Below are positions 1 through 8,270 of a stretch of DNA of 64,000 bases, in pieces. The DNA is taken from contig JBGTKD010000192.1 of the NCBI GenBank assembly GCA_041744795.1, forward strand, positions 1 through 64,000. The letters run 5' to 3'. The stretch's first letter is position 1. Each line of letters opens with the position of its first letter. Under the pieces are notes generated by a model. That model saw nothing but the letters and a program-made list of their open reading frames with translations. It had not been told where the DNA came from and ran no database searches. A program made the position numbers and the translations under genes. The DNA is from DATHWB01 sp041744795. GTDB lineage: Bacteria > Actinomycetota > Acidimicrobiia > Spongiisociales > ZC4RG35.

Positions 1-95
1 ATCGATACCCAGCGCGACGTCGATGACCTCAAGCCCAGGACTTTCTGAGCGGGGCTCACAGTCCGAGAGGTCATGCCAGCGCGGGTTTCCCGGAG

Positions 96-101
96 TAGCT
101 T
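96..101 (+). promoter_or_regulatory. -10 element of a leaderless MFS gene promoter
   Basis: TAGCTT lies exactly 6 bases before the ATG at 108, the geometry expected when transcription starts at the A of the start codon. No Shine-Dalgarno sequence precedes the ATG and no good -35 is visible. The same arrangement recurs at many genes in the window. Confidence 0.5.
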
Positions 102-107
102 GCCCGC

Positions 108-1325
108 ATGGCAACCCGCTTGGGCTCTAACTTCGACAAGCTTTCCATCGCGGTTGGTGTGTCCAATGTCGGTGACGGAATGTTGGCCGCTGCTTTCCCG
201 CTCCTGGTGGCGTCGATAACCCGCGACCCACTTCTCGTTGCGGGCGCCACTCTGGCTGGGCGCTTGCCCTGGTTTCTGTTCGCACTGATCTCTGGAGCGT
301 TCGTCGATCGGATGGACCGGAGGCGGGTGATGGTGATCACGGATCTCTTGAGAGCCCTAGCTGTCGGTGTCTTGGCTTGGGGTGTCAGCGTGGGAGACAT
401 TGGCCTCGTCCTGGTGTATCTGGTGGCGTTTGGCCTCGGCTTGTCTGAGACGTTCTTCGATACCGCCGCCGAGGCGTTCACCCCGGCTCTAGTTGCCGCA
501 AAAGACCTCCCGGCGGCTAATGGCAGACTCCAAGGGCTGGAGTGGGTGGGCGGATCGTTTGTTGGCCCTCCGGTCGGTGCGGCGTTGTTCGCCGTAGCCG
601 CGTCGATGCCGTTCTTTGTCGACGCCGCATCCTTCGTCGTAGCCGCCCTCGTTGTGGCTCTCATCCCTGGGGTATATCGAACTGACCGGTCAGAGTTGAC
701 CACGCTCCGTGCCGACATCCTCTCGGGTCTCCGCTGGCTATGGAGGCAGAAAGTCTTGCGCACGCTGGCGTTGATGGCCGGGACCACCAACTTCTTCACG
801 TTCGGAGTTATCAGCATCTTCGTTCTATACGCCCAGGACATCCTCGGAGTGTCAGACGCCCTCTACGGGGTGCTTCTGGCCTCCTTGGGGGTGGGCGGTC
901 TCCTGGGAGCCGTGTCCGCCCCGCGGATCGTGAGACGGATCGGTTCGGGTAGCACTCTCCGGCTATCGGTGGGGATCCAGACGATTGCATTGGCAGTCTT
1001 TGGATTGACATCCAATGGGTGGATCGCGGGGTTCCTGATGGCAGTGTTCGGGACTCAGATCACGTTGTGGAATGTGGTCGCCGTCTCGCTCCGCCAGGAA
1101 CTGACTCCGGACGAGACGAGAGGCAGGGTTGCCGGTGCGAGCCGGATGCTCACCTGGGGCAGCATGCCGCTGGGAGCCTTGTTCGGAGGAGCGGTGGCAT
1201 CCGCAGTCAGCTTGCGTGCTCCTTTCTTCGTGGCTGCTGCAGCCTTCATGGTGATGCTCCTCGTCACCTGGGCTGTGACCGCCAACGATTCAATCGAATC
1301 GGCCCGGGATACGCGGGCGCCGTAG
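108..1325 (+). CDS. MFS efflux transporter
   Basis: This 405-residue protein is a polytopic membrane protein with about 12 hydrophobic segments. It carries the major facilitator loop 2-3 signature (DRMDRRRVMVITD, about residues 66-78), which is typical of drug/siderophore exporters of the MFS_3 (macrolide exporter/EntS-like) group. It probably uses the proton gradient to export a small molecule; the substrate cannot be told from the sequence. The ATG at 108 was chosen because a leaderless -10 lies 6 bases upstream. The gene converges on the GH26-like gene with only 3 bases between stops, so there is no room for a separate terminator. Confidence 0.9.
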   Translation: MATRLGSNFDKLSIAVGVSNVGDGMLAAAFPLLVASITRDPLLVAGATLAGRLPWFLFALISGAFVDRMDRRRVMVITDLLRALAVGVLAWGVSVGDIGLVLVYLVAFGLGLSETFFDTAAEAFTPALVAAKDLPAANGRLQGLEWVGGSFVGPPVGAALFAVAASMPFFVDAASFVVAALVVALIPGVYRTDRSELTTLRADILSGLRWLWRQKVLRTLALMAGTTNFFTFGVISIFVLYAQDILGVSDALYGVLLASLGVGGLLGAVSAPRIVRRIGSGSTLRLSVGIQTIALAVFGLTSNGWIAGFLMAVFGTQITLWNVVAVSLRQELTPDETRGRVAGASRMLTWGSMPLGALFGGAVASAVSLRAPFFVAAAAFMVMLLVTWAVTANDSIESARDTRAP

Positions 1326-1328
1326 GAG

Positions 1329-2894
1329 TTAGGTCGGTGTTAACGCTCGGCGGAGAAACGCGGCCATTTGCCCTCGTGTCACCGGGTCGTCCGGACAGAA
1401 ACGTGTCCCTTCGGGGTTGCAGCCCAGGGTGATGCCCGCCGAGGCAATCTGGGCGATCTCGTCCTCGAAGATGGATCCGTCGTCGTCGACAAACGTGTTG
1501 ACCGCACCAGCAGGAAGGTTGAGCGCTCGGGAGATGAAGGCGGCCATTTGACCGCGTGTGACGGTGCCGTCTGGACAGAACTTCGTCCCGTCGGCGCTGC
1601 ACCCTTGCGTGATCCCTGCTGCTGCCACCGCCGCGATCTCGCCTTCGAAGCCAGAGCCAGCGACGTCGGTGAACGGATGGGTGTCGGCGGGCGGAAGATC
1701 CAGTGCTCGCGCGAGGAATGCCGCCATCTGGCCTCGCTTCACGATGCCATACGGACAGAAGAGCATTCCATCTGCGCTGCAACCCTTGGTGATGGCCTCG
1801 GACGCAAGCCACTCGATGTCCGGCTCGAACGGCGACCCGTCGTCGTCTCGGAAGGTGCCATTCCAGGTGCTCGGCGAGAAGGGAAGTGGACCGGGTTGGA
1901 ACCAATTCGTGAGGGGCCACTCATGGATGGTGCTTGTGGACTTCATTCCATCGGTCCAACCATTGGCCACGGTGGCGCCGTCCCAGATCCGCCAGTCGGT
2001 CTCCTTGTTCAAATTGAACCAGAGAAATCCGACGACGTTGGGGTCGGCGGCGGTACGGGCGAACAGTTCCCGCACCCACGCATCCCTGTCGCCGCCGAAG
2101 CCGGAACTGGCGACCTGGGCGATCAGGTACGGCTTGGTCGGGGCGATCGTGCGTAGTTCGGCCAGTGCCCCGTCCAAGGTCTCGGACACGGTGGTCCACC
2201 GGTCGATGGTGGTTCCGAAGTTGTAGGCCGAGATCCCGATGAGATCCACGACGTCATCGCCGGGGTAGTAGTCGGCGATCTTGTAGGGCGGGGTGGACCA
2301 GCCGTTGGGTGCAAAGACAAAGCGAACCGCCGTTTCGTCAAGTCCGGTCGACCGGAACGCATCGACGAACTTGCCGTAAGCCACCTTGAACGCTTGTGGA
2401 TTCATGCCATAGGGGGTCCAGTCGCCGTTCATTTCCTGCAGTGGGGCGATGAAGAGCGACCTACCCCCTCCGCGGCCGATCCATCCTTTGACCTTGCCCG
2501 CGAAGTTGAGGATCGCCGCGTCGTGATCACCGGCGGCGATCGATTGTGCGCTGGCCTGGATCGTCACGTTGGCGAAAGGAGTGGCGCTCGCCGACCATGC
2601 CTGTTCGAGGATCCAATCGAGATTGCGCGCCGATTGGCCAATGTCGTGGAACGAGCCTTGCAACGACACCCGTTTTCCCGCGGCCGCCCCGAGCGCAATG
2701 AGATCTCCGCCCGACTCCCATCGGTCGGAGTAGATGCCAGCCAGGACGAGATCCTGTCCTGAGGTCGGAGCCTCGGCCCCGACGGCGCCAGCCAACGCGA
2801 ACAACGAACCGGCGAGGATGAGTGAGGCGGCGACCCGCCACCAGGGCCTATTCATGGCGCTGGGTTTGAAGATGTCCTCGCTCCGTCCGGACAC
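1329..2894 (-). CDS. secreted GH26-like protein with three SLH-like repeats
   Basis: This 521-residue protein has an N-terminal signal peptide (hydrophobic core about residues 21-38), a glycoside-hydrolase-like domain (about 45-330) and three C-terminal repeats of about 58 residues (about 345-521). Each repeat has a TRGQMAAF-like segment and a GC...FCP pattern, as in actinobacterial SLH-like cell-surface repeats. The hydrolase domain shows the GH26 acid/base motif EMNGDW (Glu154). At the place where the nucleophile Glu is expected (KPYLIAxVASSG) there is Gln260, so the domain may be catalytically dead and act in glycan binding. The GTG at 2894 is preceded by GGAGG; an alternative ATG at 2855 begins right before the signal peptide. 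Export and wall association are inferred. Confidence 0.8.
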   Translation of the reverse strand: MSGRSEDIFKPSAMNRPWWRVAASLILAGSLFALAGAVGAEAPTSGQDLVLAGIYSDRWESGGDLIALGAAAGKRVSLQGSFHDIGQSARNLDWILEQAWSASATPFANVTIQASAQSIAAGDHDAAILNFAGKVKGWIGRGGGRSLFIAPLQEMNGDWTPYGMNPQAFKVAYGKFVDAFRSTGLDETAVRFVFAPNGWSTPPYKIADYYPGDDVVDLIGISAYNFGTTIDRWTTVSETLDGALAELRTIAPTKPYLIAQVASSGFGGDRDAWVRELFARTAADPNVVGFLWFNLNKETDWRIWDGATVANGWTDGMKSTSTIHEWPLTNWFQPGPLPFSPSTWNGTFRDDDGSPFEPDIEWLASEAITKGCSADGMLFCPYGIVKRGQMAAFLARALDLPPADTHPFTDVAGSGFEGEIAAVAAAGITQGCSADGTKFCPDGTVTRGQMAAFISRALNLPAGAVNTFVDDDGSIFEDEIAQIASAGITLGCNPEGTRFCPDDPVTRGQMAAFLRRALTPT

Positions 2895-3016
2895 GCTGCC
2901 TCCGGTCGTTTCTTGCCGCGGGGACGTAAGGACAGTATGGCTGGGAACTGGGATTATCCGGTTCCGGCTCGCGACACACCGCTAGCGAGGACCGACCAGC
3001 ACTGCCCGGAAGAAAC

Positions 3017-4237
3017 TCAGGCTTGGACTACGAAGCTCGCCACCGTGGTCATCGAACCGCCGATGTTGAGGGTCTGGGCGGTGCTGGCACCCTCTACCTG
3101 CATTTCGCCCGCCCGACCGCGCAGTTGGTCCGCAGCGTCTACCAGCATTCGAACGCCGGTCGCTCCCACGGGATGTCCTGATCCGATCAGTCCACCTGAC
3201 GGGTTCACTGGAAGTCGGCCGCTCATCGTGGCTGTGCCCGCTTCAACCACCCGCCACGCTTCACCCGGCTCGCTCAAACCAAGATGGTCATAGGCCAGGT
3301 ATTCACTGATCGTGAAGCAGTCGTGGGTTTCGACGAGGTCGACCTGGTCGAGTCCCGTGCCAGCCATCTCCCGGGCCTCTTTCACAACCCGGGCGACGTG
3401 GGGAAACATCGGCCCATGCGCAGGTATGGCGTCGAGCTTGGTCTCCAACAGCATGGGGGCTGTGGCCGTTGCCCATCCGGAGATCCGGGGCGCTACGGGT
3501 GTCCGTGTCCGCGCGGCGTGACGTTCGGCGTACTCGGCCGAGCAGAGCACCACCGCGGCTGCCCCGTCGGTGATCCGACCGCAGTCCTGTCGGCGGAGCC
3601 GACCTTCCACGATCGGATTGAGGTCGTCGTCGGCGGCGAAGGCTCCCGGTTCGAACGACCAGGCACGGGACTGGGCCTTTGGGTTGCGGCGGGCGTTGTC
3701 AAAGTTCTTCTCAGCGATTGCCCCCAAGTGGGTGCTATCCAATCCCCAGCGCTCGGCGTATGCGTCGGCAATCTGGGAGAACTGATACACCCACGGGTAG
3801 TTGGCCTCTTGGCCCTCCCGTCCCTGCCACATTGCCGCTCCTAGATGTCCAGCGGCGGCAGTGGCGTCGACATTGCGCATCTGTTCCATTCCCACGACGA
3901 CCATGACATCGCGCCACCCGGCTTCGATCTGGGCAATGGCCGACATGGCGGCGATCGACCCCGAAGCACAGGCTGCTTCGTGTCTGGCTCCGGGCTTTCC
4001 TGCAAAGGCAGGGTCAATCGCGGCGACCAGGCCGCCCAGTTGGCCCTGACCGAGGAAGAGCTCGCCGACGAAGTTGCCGACCTCGAAGCCCTCGATGTCG
4101 CTCGGCTCTAGTCCGGCTTCTTCGACTGCTCCAAGAACGGCCTCGGCTAGCCCGTCGAAGGCGGAACGGCCGTTGTTCGCCCAGTTCTCGGCGAAGTCTG
4201 TCTGGTACCCGCCGAGAATGTGAATGCCCCGGCTCAC
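3017..4237 (-). CDS. thiolase-family acyl-CoA acetyltransferase / lipid-transfer protein
   Basis: This 406-residue protein belongs to the thiolase superfamily, SCP2-type branch. The nucleophilic cysteine sits in ACASGS, and HDCF and GHPVGATG supply the other catalytic-site motifs near the C-terminus. These enzymes cleave or form 3-ketoacyl-CoA; physiological substrates of this branch are often sterol side chains or other branched acyl-CoAs. The start was set at the GTG at 4237 because it overlaps the stop of the carotenoid oxygenase gene as GTGA, and the protein then begins at the usual family N-terminus (GIHILGGYQTDF). Translational coupling suggests that it processes an apocarotenoid-derived or similar lipid, which is inference. 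Confidence 0.88.
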   Translation of the reverse strand: MSRGIHILGGYQTDFAENWANNGRSAFDGLAEAVLGAVEEAGLEPSDIEGFEVGNFVGELFLGQGQLGGLVAAIDPAFAGKPGARHEAACASGSIAAMSAIAQIEAGWRDVMVVVGMEQMRNVDATAAAGHLGAAMWQGREGQEANYPWVYQFSQIADAYAERWGLDSTHLGAIAEKNFDNARRNPKAQSRAWSFEPGAFAADDDLNPIVEGRLRRQDCGRITDGAAAVVLCSAEYAERHAARTRTPVAPRISGWATATAPMLLETKLDAIPAHGPMFPHVARVVKEAREMAGTGLDQVDLVETHDCFTISEYLAYDHLGLSEPGEAWRVVEAGTATMSGRLPVNPSGGLIGSGHPVGATGVRMLVDAADQLRGRAGEMQVEGASTAQTLNIGGSMTTVASFVVQA

Positions 4238-5685
4238 TTCCTGCGGGCCTCGAGTTGGTCTTGGCTCACCCAGCATGCGTGGAACCCGTGCGGGACCCGC
4301 TGCGGTATGCGCACCCTTCCGACCTCGGACATGGTGGGGGCGTCGATGATCACGCACTCAGATAGGCCGTCTTCGTGGTTGGCCACGAAGCTGACCAGAT
4401 AGCCGTCGTCTTCTGCGCTGTCCGTTCGCGCTGCGAACGGGGCTTCGGAGCCGAACCGTCCCGGCCCGAAATCGAAGCGTTGTGATGTGCCGGACGTCAT
4501 GTCGTACTTGACGATGCCGTCGAAGAGGGTCGTATACCCGCTCTCGATCGCGATGTTGTACGCATATCGGCTCGGCAGGCCCGTGCGGGCGGTGTTGATC
4601 GACGGGAACTCGGTGTTGAGGTCGTCCATCGCCCCTTCTGTTGTCGATCCAGTGCGCAGGTTGAAGCGGTAGCGGTACCACTGCGCGTCGAGGCGCAGAT
4701 ACTCGAGAAGCGACTCGAGCGGGCCGGTCAGTGGCCTGTCTGGCGGGGCAGGTCGTCTGGTCCGACAGACGTCCATCACGATCTCGTCGCCTTCCTCCCA
4801 GGCGTTCATCGTGTGATAGATGTAGCAGGGGTCCGCATCGAACCACCGGACGTCGGATGTCGCGCCGTAGCGAGGTATGACAGCGAACCGCGACGCCATG
4901 TCCATGTCGAATATCAGCCTGTGCCGTCCGGCGGCGAATACGTCGGGGTCGGCGTACAGCGGAAGGTCCATCAGGATCGAGTAGTTCGGCGTGATCGCCA
5001 TGTCGTGCGGCAGCCGAGCGGCCGGCAAAGGCACCGGAACATGGTGGACGAGGCGGCCGTCGGGAGAAACAACTCCGTACCAGAGGTAGGGGGCGGTCGG
5101 TCCGTAGTCGAAAAAGAGAAACTCACCGGTTCTCTCATCGACTTTGGCATGCGCAGAAACGCACCCGTTGCGCGCTCCTCCCCAGTCTTCACGTCCCTGG
5201 GTCTCAAGGGTTAGAGGATCGATGCGATACGGATCTCCGGACAGATACCACAGAGCGGTAAGGCTGCCGTTGTGGAAGACGACATCTGTGTTGGCGCTGT
5301 CTTTGAGCCCCCGATACATGGAGGTGGGAGGGTTGCGGAAGGACGGTTCAATCATCCCGGTGTACCGCTCGCGGCCTGCCGCTCGGTTTCCCTTGAAGCC
5401 TTCTGTCCTGACCCACCGATTGCGGTATGTGGCTTTCCCGTCCCTGAAGTGGATGGCGTGGAGCATTCCGTCTCCGTCGAACCAGTGGTACCGCCCGGGC
5501 GGAGTGAAGGTGGGGTTGGGGCCGTTTCGGACGTACAGCCCGTTCAGGTCGGCAGGGATCTCTCCGGTGACCTCGAGGTCCTCTGCGTCGATTTCGGTGT
5601 GAACCGGGGCGTACCCGTCCATCAAGTATGGGTTGTCGCCTGTGTCGAGTGCCAGGTTCAGGGCGTCGTTTCGAACGAGAGTCAT
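4234..5685 (-). CDS. carotenoid oxygenase family protein
   Basis: This 483-residue enzyme is a member of the RPE65/carotenoid cleavage oxygenase family, a seven-bladed propeller with a non-heme iron held by four histidines. The four His contexts are visible in order: SAHAKVDE, LPHDMAIT, YHTMNAWEEGD and the C-terminal VPHGFHA. The N-terminal signature GLYVRNGPNP is also present. The family oxidatively cleaves double bonds of carotenoids, apocarotenoids or stilbenes; the actual substrate is unknown. The ATG at 5685 has an AAAGGA ribosome-binding site; a longer open frame exists upstream but crosses the promoter and operator. It is the first gene of a two-gene operon with the thiolase and is divergent from the lipocalin-like gene. 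Confidence 0.92.
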   Translation of the reverse strand: MTLVRNDALNLALDTGDNPYLMDGYAPVHTEIDAEDLEVTGEIPADLNGLYVRNGPNPTFTPPGRYHWFDGDGMLHAIHFRDGKATYRNRWVRTEGFKGNRAAGRERYTGMIEPSFRNPPTSMYRGLKDSANTDVVFHNGSLTALWYLSGDPYRIDPLTLETQGREDWGGARNGCVSAHAKVDERTGEFLFFDYGPTAPYLWYGVVSPDGRLVHHVPVPLPAARLPHDMAITPNYSILMDLPLYADPDVFAAGRHRLIFDMDMASRFAVIPRYGATSDVRWFDADPCYIYHTMNAWEEGDEIVMDVCRTRRPAPPDRPLTGPLESLLEYLRLDAQWYRYRFNLRTGSTTEGAMDDLNTEFPSINTARTGLPSRYAYNIAIESGYTTLFDGIVKYDMTSGTSQRFDFGPGRFGSEAPFAARTDSAEDDGYLVSFVANHEDGLSECVIIDAPTMSEVGRVRIPQRVPHGFHACWVSQDQLEARRK

Positions 5686-5732
5686 CGGGTCCTTTCGGGC
5701 TTGCAGACAAACTATCAACTCTCCCGCCAAAA

Positions 5733-5750
5733 TTCTACCGGCGGGTAGAA
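5733..5750. promoter_or_regulatory. palindromic operator candidate in a divergent promoter (TetR-type)
   Basis: TTCTACC and GGTAGAA form perfect 7-base arms around a GGCG spacer. The site lies between the divergent carotenoid oxygenase and lipocalin-like genes and covers the -35 region of the latter. A TetR regulator gene lies just beyond the lipocalin and LLM genes. That this TetR binds here is inference from position and site shape. Confidence 0.5.
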
Positions 5751-5763
5751 ATACTCTTCGCGT

Positions 5764-5769
5764 TATCGT
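5764..5769 (+). promoter_or_regulatory. -10 element, leaderless promoter of the lipocalin-like gene
   Basis: TATCGT is followed by 7 bases and then the ATG at 5777. No Shine-Dalgarno sequence is present, so the transcript is probably leaderless. Confidence 0.5.
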
Positions 5770-5776
5770 CACCGGA

Positions 5777-6193
5777 ATGGACGACCTGGTTGGTACCTGG
5801 AGGCTCGTGGAGTGGACGGCTTCGGTCGACGGCACTGTGACCCGGCCCATGGGGGGCAGTGTTGAAGGTCTTCTGACCTACACGGCTGACGGACGAATGT
5901 GGGCAACCCTGCAGCGCAAGGACCGTGAGCTGCTCGACACTGGCACGTTGGCCGCTGCTACCGCCGCGCAGAGGGCCGCGGCGGCCGCTGGTTTCTTGTC
6001 CTATGCGGGCCGGTACACCGTCGATGGCGGTGTGGTCGTCCACCACGTCGAGGTCAGCCTGTTTCCGGACTGGGTGGGCGATGAGCAGTTGCGCCTCGTC
6101 GAATGGGTCGACGGGGATCTGGTGCTGTCGACGCCTCCGGAGATGAGTCACGGCGGCCGGACGATCGTCAATCGGCTGCGGTGGACTCGCTGA
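5777..6193 (+). CDS. lipocalin-like domain protein
   Basis: This 138-residue protein begins with LVGTWRLVEW and contains a GLLTYTADGRMWATL segment. Both are hallmarks of the bacterial lipocalin-like (Lipocalin_5) fold, a small beta-barrel that binds hydrophobic ligands or acts as a steroid-delta-isomerase-like or polyketide-processing protein. No signal peptide is present, so it is cytoplasmic. Its last 26 bases overlap the end of the convergent LLM oxidoreductase gene. Its placement opposite a carotenoid oxygenase, under a shared palindromic operator, suggests a role in binding or processing the same hydrophobic compound. That role is inferred. Confidence 0.8.
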   Translation: MDDLVGTWRLVEWTASVDGTVTRPMGGSVEGLLTYTADGRMWATLQRKDRELLDTGTLAAATAAQRAAAAAGFLSYAGRYTVDGGVVVHHVEVSLFPDWVGDEQLRLVEWVDGDLVLSTPPEMSHGGRTIVNRLRWTR

Positions 6194-7118
6194 GTTCGGC
6201 AACCACCTGCAGAGCCTTCGTTCCGAAGTCGCCCGAGGCGGTGACTGGCACCACACCCACCGTGTCCAGGCCCGCGTCGGCGTAGGACTCGATCAACTCT
6301 GCGATCTCGCTGCGCGAGCCGACCAGACCGACCGATCGTTCGAATCCTTCCGGCATGGCAGACAAGAGGTCGCGAGGGTGGGCGCCGGACCTGGCTAGTT
6401 CGACCAGATCCTCATGGCCCGCCTGGACGAACATTTCCCCATACCCAGGGGCGGCGAGGTATGAGACCACGGCTGACCGGATCTGGGCGATTTCCTCACT
6501 GGTGGGCTCGACTGCGGCGACAAGCCAGGCGACGATCGGGATCGTCTGACCTCCTGCGTCGTCGAGTTGCTGTCTGAACGCCGCAACCGCCCGGGGTGTC
6601 ACCATGTTCAGCAGCATCCGGTCGGCGTACTCGGCGGCCACGCCTACGGCCCGCTCGCCGAACGCTGCGACATTCAACTGGGCCGGGCGGCTGTCGAGTC
6701 TGAGTCGGAAGCCCGATACGGGGTCTCGCTCTCCGGCTAGGAGGGCTCGCACGGACTGGGCGGTTGCAGCCAGCCGTTCGGGTCCGTCTCTGCGGCTCCG
6801 TCCGTGCCATCGTTCGACGACCACCGAACTGGATGTCCCGAGCGCGACATGCGTCCTGCGCCCCGTCAGTGAAGAGACCGACGCGACGCCCATCGCGATG
6901 TTGACCGGAGTGCGAACCGCCACGGCTAGCGGGCCGACGATCGGTTCGATCGTCTGGGTCGAGCCTGCGACGGCCGTAGCGAGTGCGAAGCCGTCATACG
7001 TCGCCATCTCGCCTATCCACAGTCTGTGGTATCCGAGACGCTCGGCGTGGCCAGCTGTGGTCAATGCTTCCAGCGCCGGACGGTCCTGCCAGAGGCCGAG
7101 TACGGCCTCGGACCTCAT
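6168..7118 (-). CDS. LLM-class (F420/FMN-dependent) oxidoreductase
   Basis: This 316-residue protein is a TIM-barrel enzyme of the luciferase-like monooxygenase family. Supporting segments are the N-terminal strand-helix with HAERLGYHRLWIGEMATYDG, the central IVGPLAVAVRTP and ALGTSSSVVVERWHG motifs, and the C-terminal AGLDTVGVVP. In actinobacteria such proteins usually use coenzyme F420; the substrate is unknown. The ATG at 7118 overlaps the stop of the TetR gene as ATGA, so the two are translationally coupled. The upstream extension to 7217 runs through the TetR gene in another frame and was discarded. Confidence 0.88.
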   Translation of the reverse strand: MRSEAVLGLWQDRPALEALTTAGHAERLGYHRLWIGEMATYDGFALATAVAGSTQTIEPIVGPLAVAVRTPVNIAMGVASVSSLTGRRTHVALGTSSSVVVERWHGRSRRDGPERLAATAQSVRALLAGERDPVSGFRLRLDSRPAQLNVAAFGERAVGVAAEYADRMLLNMVTPRAVAAFRQQLDDAGGQTIPIVAWLVAAVEPTSEEIAQIRSAVVSYLAAPGYGEMFVQAGHEDLVELARSGAHPRDLLSAMPEGFERSVGLVGSRSEIAELIESYADAGLDTVGVVPVTASGDFGTKALQVVAELSESTAAD

Positions 7119-7711
7119 GCCTCGACGCCGGCGACGATCAGGTCGCCGAATCGCTGGGCGAGGTCTTCGATGCTCAGGCGACCGTCGGGGCGGAACCACG
7201 TGAGAGTCATGTTGCACATCGAGAGTGACGCTTTAACGGTCACAGGAACATCTAGGTCTTGCCGGAACTCACCGGTTGCCATCCCCTCCCGCAGAAACTC
7301 TGCCCATGTGTGTTCGAACCTTCTCCCCATGCGGTCGACGACAGAGGCCGCCTCCTCGCTAATGGAGCGCAGGCGTTCGCCGAGGAACATCGTGTAGATA
7401 TCCCTGTGCTGGTGGAAGACCCGCAGGTGGACGAGTATCGCCTCGCGCACCTTCGAGGTCGCACTCGTCGCGGTCATGTCGATGTTTTCTAGCGCTTCGA
7501 CGGCGATTCCCACTCGGGCCTCGATCACTTTCACGAACAGATCGGACTTCGAATCGCAGTAGTAGTAGAGCGCCGCCTTGGTCAGATCGAGCTCGGAGGC
7601 GATGTCATCCATGCGGGCAGCGTGGAAGCCATCCCTGGCGAAGATGCGTGCCGCCGCGTCGAGGATCTGGTCTTGGCGGATCTGTCGTTTGCGTTCCAAT
7701 TTCCCGGTCAC
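7115..7711 (-). CDS. TetR family transcriptional regulator
   Basis: This 198-residue protein has the canonical TetR N-terminal helix-turn-helix (residues 9-55; IFARDGFHAARMDDIASELDL, then TKAALYYYCDSKSDLF). A ligand-binding C-terminal domain of the fatty-acid/acyl-CoA-responsive type follows. It is first in an operon with the LLM oxidoreductase. It starts with GTG at 7711, which is preceded by TAGGGT and 7 bases, so the mRNA is probably leaderless. A likely target is the palindrome at 5733-5750, but no second copy of that palindrome was found at its own promoter. Confidence 0.93.
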   Translation of the reverse strand: MTGKLERKRQIRQDQILDAAARIFARDGFHAARMDDIASELDLTKAALYYYCDSKSDLFVKVIEARVGIAVEALENIDMTATSATSKVREAILVHLRVFHQHRDIYTMFLGERLRSISEEAASVVDRMGRRFEHTWAEFLREGMATGEFRQDLDVPVTVKASLSMCNMTLTWFRPDGRLSIEDLAQRFGDLIVAGVEA

Positions 7712-7814
7712 GGACCGAACCCTAGAACAGGCCCTGAGGCCCTGTCAGCGCCACGCCGGGACGGCTAGGGTCCACCGACATCGGTGCTGGCGCGTGGAGA
7801 GGAACAACGGAGTC

Positions 7815-8219
7815 ATGGGTTCGATTGGTGAGTTGCGTGGCATCCATCCCAAGGAGGCCACCAGGCTCCGAAAGGCAGGGGTGCGCACAACCGAGTCCCT
7901 GCTTCGGAGGGCTAACAACAAGAGGTCACGGAACGCCCTTGCAAAGGCGACCGATCTGGACCCCGAGCAGCTGCTGGACTGGGTCAATCGTGCTGATCTG
8001 ATGCAGATCAAGGGAGTAGGTGCGGAGTATGCAGACCTGCTCAAAGTCGTGGGTGTGGACACCGTCAAAGCCCTACGCCGCCGCAACCCGCGCAGCCTTC
8101 TGGGCTCCATGGTCGAGGTCAACGACGCCAAACGTCTTGTGCGACGCCTGCCCACCGAGTCGATGGTGGCCGCCTGGATCGAAGCGGCGGCCGATGTGGA
8201 GTCATCGATCTCTAGCTAA
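7815..8219 (+). CDS. DUF4332 helix-hairpin-helix protein
   Basis: This 134-residue protein contains two helix-hairpin-helix-like segments: LRGIHPKEATRLRKAGVRT near the N-terminus and IKGVGAEYADLLKVVGVDT in the middle. This is the pattern of the DUF4332 family, whose fold resembles DNA-polymerase and ligase HhH modules. DNA binding is plausible but unproven. The ATG at 7815 is preceded by GGAGAGGAA at long spacing. The gene ends at a strong hairpin shared with the convergent hbhA-like gene. Confidence 0.8.
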   Translation: MGSIGELRGIHPKEATRLRKAGVRTTESLLRRANNKRSRNALAKATDLDPEQLLDWVNRADLMQIKGVGAEYADLLKVVGVDTVKALRRRNPRSLLGSMVEVNDAKRLVRRLPTESMVAAWIEAAADVESSISS

Positions 8220-8225
8220 AAGAGA

Positions 8226-8251
8226 GCCCCCGGCTCGTGAAAGCCGGGGGC
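8226..8251. terminator. bidirectional hairpin terminator
   Basis: A perfect 10-base-pair GC-rich stem (8226-8235 with 8242-8251) closes a 6-base loop between two convergent genes. On the minus strand it is followed by a CTCTCTTTT tract, so it is a good intrinsic terminator for the hbhA-like gene. On the plus strand the downstream T content is weaker. Confidence 0.85.
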
Positions 8252-8270
8252 CAGTCTTGTTCGGATCGCG

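Noticed and set aside
1..48. Open frame from the window edge ending in TGA at 46-48 on the plus strand (about 15 residues)
   Set aside because: It could be the 3' end of a gene cut by the window, but 15 codons without any motif are not enough to support it; an antisense frame through the same bases is also open.
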